From contig OZ038457.1 in NCBI GenBank assembly GCA_964036195.1, forward strand, positions 5,490,635 to 5,554,634: DNA of 64,000 nucleotides. The letters run 5' to 3'. The stretch is from Sphaerolaimus hirsutus. Its lineage: Eukaryota; Nematoda; Chromadorea; Monhysterida; Sphaerolaimidae. Both the position numbers and the translations under genes were made by a program. The notes below the pieces were generated by a model that saw only the letters and a program-made list of their open reading frames with translations, was not told the DNA's origin and did no database searches. This document shows positions 38,001 to 44,000 of this stretch, piece after piece; position 1 is the stretch's first letter, and every line of letters starts with the position of its first letter.

Positions 38001-41000
38001 GACTAACGAAGGATAAGGGTGGGACCGCCTGGGGTCAGTCCAGCGGCGTGTCAAGTGTAATGTTTGACAGACTCAAAAAAATTTGTAAAATAATTTCTGG
38101 TAAAGGAAATGCAACACGTGATGACCAGTTAAGTTACAAGTTTCTGTTGCTCTTTCTACAAACATTCTACCGATATTTTGAAGCTTTGTCAGAAATTGTC
38201 ACTTGACACGGAACTTGACACGTCTTGAAAGTGGCCCCTGCGCAAACCGCAAACCGATAAAAAAACCAGGCTCCAAGTCGTACACACTCATTGGCATTGC
38301 GCCAGCCGAACAGCGCGGCATAGTGTCTCGGCCGTGCAGAAGCGGGTCGCACAACTCGCTGCCGCTGGCCGGCCGGGGCGGCGGCGCGGCCGCGGGCGAC
38401 CTGTCCAACTTGATGCTGGGCGACGGGTTGGCCACGGGCGGCGCCGAGCCCGGCCACAAGAGCCTCAACGGGACGCCGGCCGCGCTGCACGTGCAGCTGG
38501 CGGACGGGGCGGCCACGGCGGTGGCGCACAGCAATGGCAAGCCGTCGATGGACTACCGGGTCGCCTACGAGATACAGAAGCTCATGTGTGTTGCCGTCGC
38601 ACCCCAAGCCTCACTCGACTCGCCCGTGTGTGTATTCGTGCGTGTTGTAGCTTTTGTACTGCGTCTCGATTTACCACTGCACTTAGAATGCGAGTTTTTG
38701 ATTGCAGTGCCCTGTGTTTGCGTTTTTTTCCCTTTTATTGGACTGATGTGGGCTAGTTTTTTCTTCGATCGTGCATGCTGAGCGACGACTAAATGGCTCG
38801 GGTAATTTCCTGGATTCGGATATTCATCGGATGCGAATTCTTATTTATGTGTTTTAACTCGTTTTTTTTGTTAAAACAACTCGGAGATGGTACGATCCTG
38901 TTTATCTATTGCAGGGACCAAATTCTAAGCTTGTCATGTGGTAGTACCGCACCCTGTAATATGTCATGTCGATTAAAATAGAAAAGGAATGATCTAATTA
39001 CTGAACTTTGATGATTAGTCAAGAATCAAGGTGGAACTTGAAGGCAATCTGCAACTTTCCTTGATTCGTGGCACTTGACAAAGTGCGAAATCGTATCCTG
39101 CATTTGGCGCCTCGTCTCTTCATTCATAATTCTAATTACTTTTATCCAATGATAAGGACAGCCTGAAATCTGATGCGTTTGATTGTTACCCTGACTGTTA
39201 TTTCTGGGGTCAATTCCACAAGTGAACAAGTGACAAGAAAAGTGAGTGGTATTTAAGTGTAGATATGGTGGCAGTCCCAGTCCCCGTAAAAAGCCCTGTA
39301 AAATTTCAAATGTCATGCAAAGTGTTAAAAGTCAAGAACGTACGTTTCCCATTTTACATGGCGTTTTACATAACTTTTGACACTTTGCATGACATTTGAC
39401 ATTTGACAGGACACTTTACAGGGTCTGCGCTTGGCACATGGTGGTAAGTCACTGAAGTGGTGGTTGGTAGTGATGAGTCAGTTGACAAATGAATTCTTTT
39501 CACTTGAGGCTTGCAGAATTGGTCCCTGCTCTGCCTACCTATAATGCTTGCCGCATGCTGCCTTAACATCATCCTCCACAACCTCTCACCCCCCTCAAAT
39601 TTTTTTCACACGATTATTATATTTACGTAAAAATGTCTTTCCCTCAGCGGTATGTAGTTTCTCTCATATACTTTGGGCACCTTCCAACTATATTGTCTTA
39701 GAGTTTGAATCCACTTTCTTTATTGTACTTGCGCACCCGTCAGTTATTAAAAGATCTCTCGCTGTTTCTCACTTATTTAAATGATCAGTGCCAACTAGGG
39801 TGTCAACAAATTTTTTTTATGGAAAACGGAAACGGAAACGGAAATTTTTTTGCACTTGCCGGAAAACGGAACGGAAAACGGAAAAAAATTTGTCTGCGGA
39901 AAACGGAAAACGGAAAGAATTTTGCCTGCGGAAAAGCGGAAACGGAAAATTTTTTGCACTTGCCGGAAAACGGAAACGGAATTTTTTTTGCACTTGCCGG
40001 AAAACGGGAAAAAATCGCTTGCGGAAAGCGGAAGGGAAAACGGAAATTTGACACCCTAGTGCCAACGGTGCGGGATGTCGCTTTGGGGTATGTTTCCCAG
40101 TTTTATCACAAAGTGTTGATGATCGATAAAAAAAATTTAATAGGAATTTTGGAGTACAAATAGAAATGAAAAGAAATTTAAATTTGATTATCTTAACAAA
40201 GTGTTCTGCGGTGACCGTTTGAAAAATTGTTGTATACTGGGAAGCTTCCCACTCTTTTGTGTGAACTGATAACCCGCACAAGTAAATTATTGACGATGTA
40301 TGACGTTTCTGTCACGAAGCCACCAGCAATTTAAAACTCAGTGAAAAAGGGAGAACATTGCATTCTGGGGCAAACTTCAGGCACAGAAAAGTTGGCGCAC
40401 AATTTTAGCGCCAGCCTCGTGTCATCCACTCACTTCGAATTTGAATCCGAGTCGACCCACCCCAAATCGACATCCCCAATCGACGACACTGTACATATCG
40501 ACAAACACTGCTCACCCCACACCCCTCCCCTCTACACAACATTCACCTTCACACAGGCCTTCAACGGGGGGTCGAAAGGCGTCCTTTTCGATCCCGCCCG
40601 ACGGCACCAGGGGGGTCGATTTGGGCCGCGAGTTCGAGCCGGTCGAGATGAAGTACGATTCGACGGGCATGTTTCATTGGTGCCCGGCTAGGCCCATTGA
40701 GGAGTGCTTGTTGGTGGGTTGGGGGACCAGACCCTGTTAAATGCCATGTCAGATGTTTTGTATTTTTACTGATAGTTTGACATTTTTTCATGAGATTCTA
40801 CATGACATTTTTTCATGATATTCTACATGACTTTTGAACTTGGCATTACATTTGACACCTTCCAGCTTACAGATAATTTAGCACTTTACATGGTGTGGTA
40901 GTGGCCCCCGACTCAATTCGATTGCTAAAAACGTGATTCGTGCTGGAAGCGTACCATCAGTATTTAACGCATGCGATTTTCATAAAAGGACCAAAACTCC

Positions 41001-44000
41001 ATTGCTGTTACCATTTGTTGCTTCGCGTTTAAGTCTTCATTAAAAAAACCTTTTTCATATTTTCACAAAAAACGCATGCTTTTATCATCATTGGCACGCT
41101 TCCAAGGTGAGACATAAACAACTTCCCGTACACAGTGTTACGTCACTTTTGTCTCAGTATACCCTTCACCTTTGACCCAACCCCCCGCCCCAGGACCGGC
41201 ACCAAGCCGCCATGACGGTGCTCAACGGGCACGTGGTCGTGTGTCTCTTCGCCGACAAGGACAGCCCCTTGATCGGCCTGCGAAACTTCGTCATGCCCCT
41301 GCGCGCGTCCAATTTCCACTATCACGAGTTGAAGCATGTGGTTATTGTTGGCGACGTGGAGTATTTGAAGAATGAGTGGAAGACACTGTGTAATTTGCCC
41401 AAGATCTCCGTGTTGAATGTGAGCTTTTTTTGTTTGATTTTGGAGGGTTTTTTGTCGGGAGATAGAGATAAGGTATGTAAAGTTGTACAAGATTTATGTA
41501 CTTTTCACTTGATATATCACTATTTATTAACATTTAATATCTTTCATGTAACTTGTCCACTGCGGAATTGGACCAGCACCCAAAATGGTAAATATTTATA
41601 ATTATCCCAACACAACCAATCAGGGGCAAATTGCGAAACTTGTCGAATGAGAAAACTCAGATGTTATGTGACAAAATAACTTGAAAGCGAAACGTAAAGT
41701 GATCAACAAGTGTCTAAGTGAATGTCAAGTGACAAACTAACTTGTAAATAATGATGGCGAACAAAAATTCGAGAAATCGATAACATTTTATCCAGACGGT
41801 TTACTACTTTACTTCTAAGTGACGTGACCAGTAAATCCGACACGAAATTTCACTTATCACCCTCACTGTTCCTATCACTTATCAAAGCTCCAAAATTGGC
41901 CCAAATCCAAAAAAAACTTTCAAAACTCAGGGCTCACCCCTGTCCCGAGCGGACCTGCGCGCGGTCAACATCAACCTGTGCGACATGTGCGTGATCGTGT
42001 CGGCGCGCGTGCCCAACCAGAACGAGGACACCACCCTGGCGGATAAGGAGGCCATCCTGGCGTCGCTGAACATCAAGGCGATGCACTTTGATGATACTTT
42101 GGGCTTTTATCCTGCGGGCACTTCGGGTGGGTTTTTAAACTGGTATTTTGATGGTGTTATGTACTTTTTTAATATAGGTTTTTCAATAAATATTTGGGAC
42201 AATGACAGAGCCTGTAAAATGTTATGCAAAGTAGCAACATGGCATGCAAAATAGTAAAACATACGAATTGATTATGATACCAGAGTAAATATTGTCCCCA
42301 CACACATTCAATCGTCAACCTAAATTTCGAAAACTCACGAATCTGCTTTGAACACATTTGAGATATAAAAAACCAACCCGGCCAACGATTCAAAAATGCA
42401 TTCGAAAATCATCCGCTATATACTATGGTTCGCAGCGCTTTCGCCCACGTCGATGGTGGGGTCTCCGTTGGGGCCCGACGGCAACCTGTCGCTCGGCGGC
42501 ATCAACGCTGTCGGGAGAATCAAGGGTTCGGTTTTTAAATATTAGTTCTCGGGTTTAAATTAATTGTGAAGTGACGAATGGTAACGATGGTAAATAAATA
42601 CGCTGTAAAAAGTGTTTAAATTTTCAAGTGTTTTTTTCTATAATCACTATTCGAATTTCGTATTATTTCCAAAAACAGTTTTCAAAAATTTCGAATTTGA
42701 ATTGAATTTAAATTTTTTCCCATCATTAATGGGGCAAGTTCCACCCATTTTCAAACACGTATTAAGTACCAAACCCGCAAGTGGACAAAAATCACGTCAA
42801 CAAGGTAGTACACCTAAGTGAGAAAAATCACAAGTCCACTTAATTGACTCTTTATAGGTATACTGACTAATTACTGCCTCAACCTAAAACCAAACTCAAC
42901 CTCACCCTCGATCAATCCCCCCAGGCGCCCGTTTCGGCACCAACGTGCCCATGATCACCGAACTGGCGCAAGACAGCAACGTGCAATTTCTCGACCAAGA
43001 TGATGACGATGACCCGGACACGGAATTGTACCTGACGCAGCCGTTCGCCTGCGGCACCGCCTTCGCGATATCAGTGCTGGTGCCAGCTCCCAGACCCTGT
43101 AAAGTGTCCTGGAAAGTGTCAAATGTCATGCAAAGTGTCAAAAGTCATGGAAAGTGCCCTGGAAAATGGCAAACGTACGTTTGCCATTTTTCAGGACATT
43201 TTACATGACTTTTGACACTTTGCATGACATTAGAAACTTTCCAGGGTACTTTACAGGCTCTGGGAGTGGCCCCCAGGACTCGCTCATGTCCACGACCTAC
43301 TTTAATAATTCCGCCTTGACCCTGATTAGGACGTTAGTCACTGGAGGGGCCACACCTGAATTAGAGCTCATTTTAGCTGAGGGGGCGGGTTTGAGGGGCG
43401 GTTACAGCACGCCGGACACGCTCAGGGCCAGGGACAGGTGCCGCATTGCCCAGATTCCATTGCAGGATGGACCGTTTCTGGGGATTAGGGTGGGTTTGGG
43501 GGGTTTGATATTTTAGTGTGAAGTTTTTAAAAGAGTGGAAAGTAAATATTAGAATATCTTTTTATATTGTTTTTATTTTTTCCGTCCAAAATAGCATTAA
43601 AACTTTCAAAAAATGAATAATCGAATTAATTGGAAAAAATTAAAAAAATTCAACCACTGGACGAAATGAATTTGATAGAACAATTGAGAAACAATTTAAC
43701 CATCCAAAACCACAACAATCAAATCAAACACAAAACTCAACCTCCACCCCCCCAGTCGGGCTCAACCTACGGCGAGATGTTCACCGAGGCCCTATCCAAG
43801 CACGGGCTGCTGTGCATCGGCCTGTACCGGTTACACGACCAAGTGCCCCCCGAGACCAACAAGCGATACGTCATCACCAACCCGCCCAGCGAGTTGAGAT
43901 TACTTACTAGCGATTATGTGGGTTGGGGGTGCGATGGGGTTTTTAGTTTTTGTTTTCAAATGATGTTTTTTTAAAGTGAGGTTTAGAACTGTTTTTTTAA

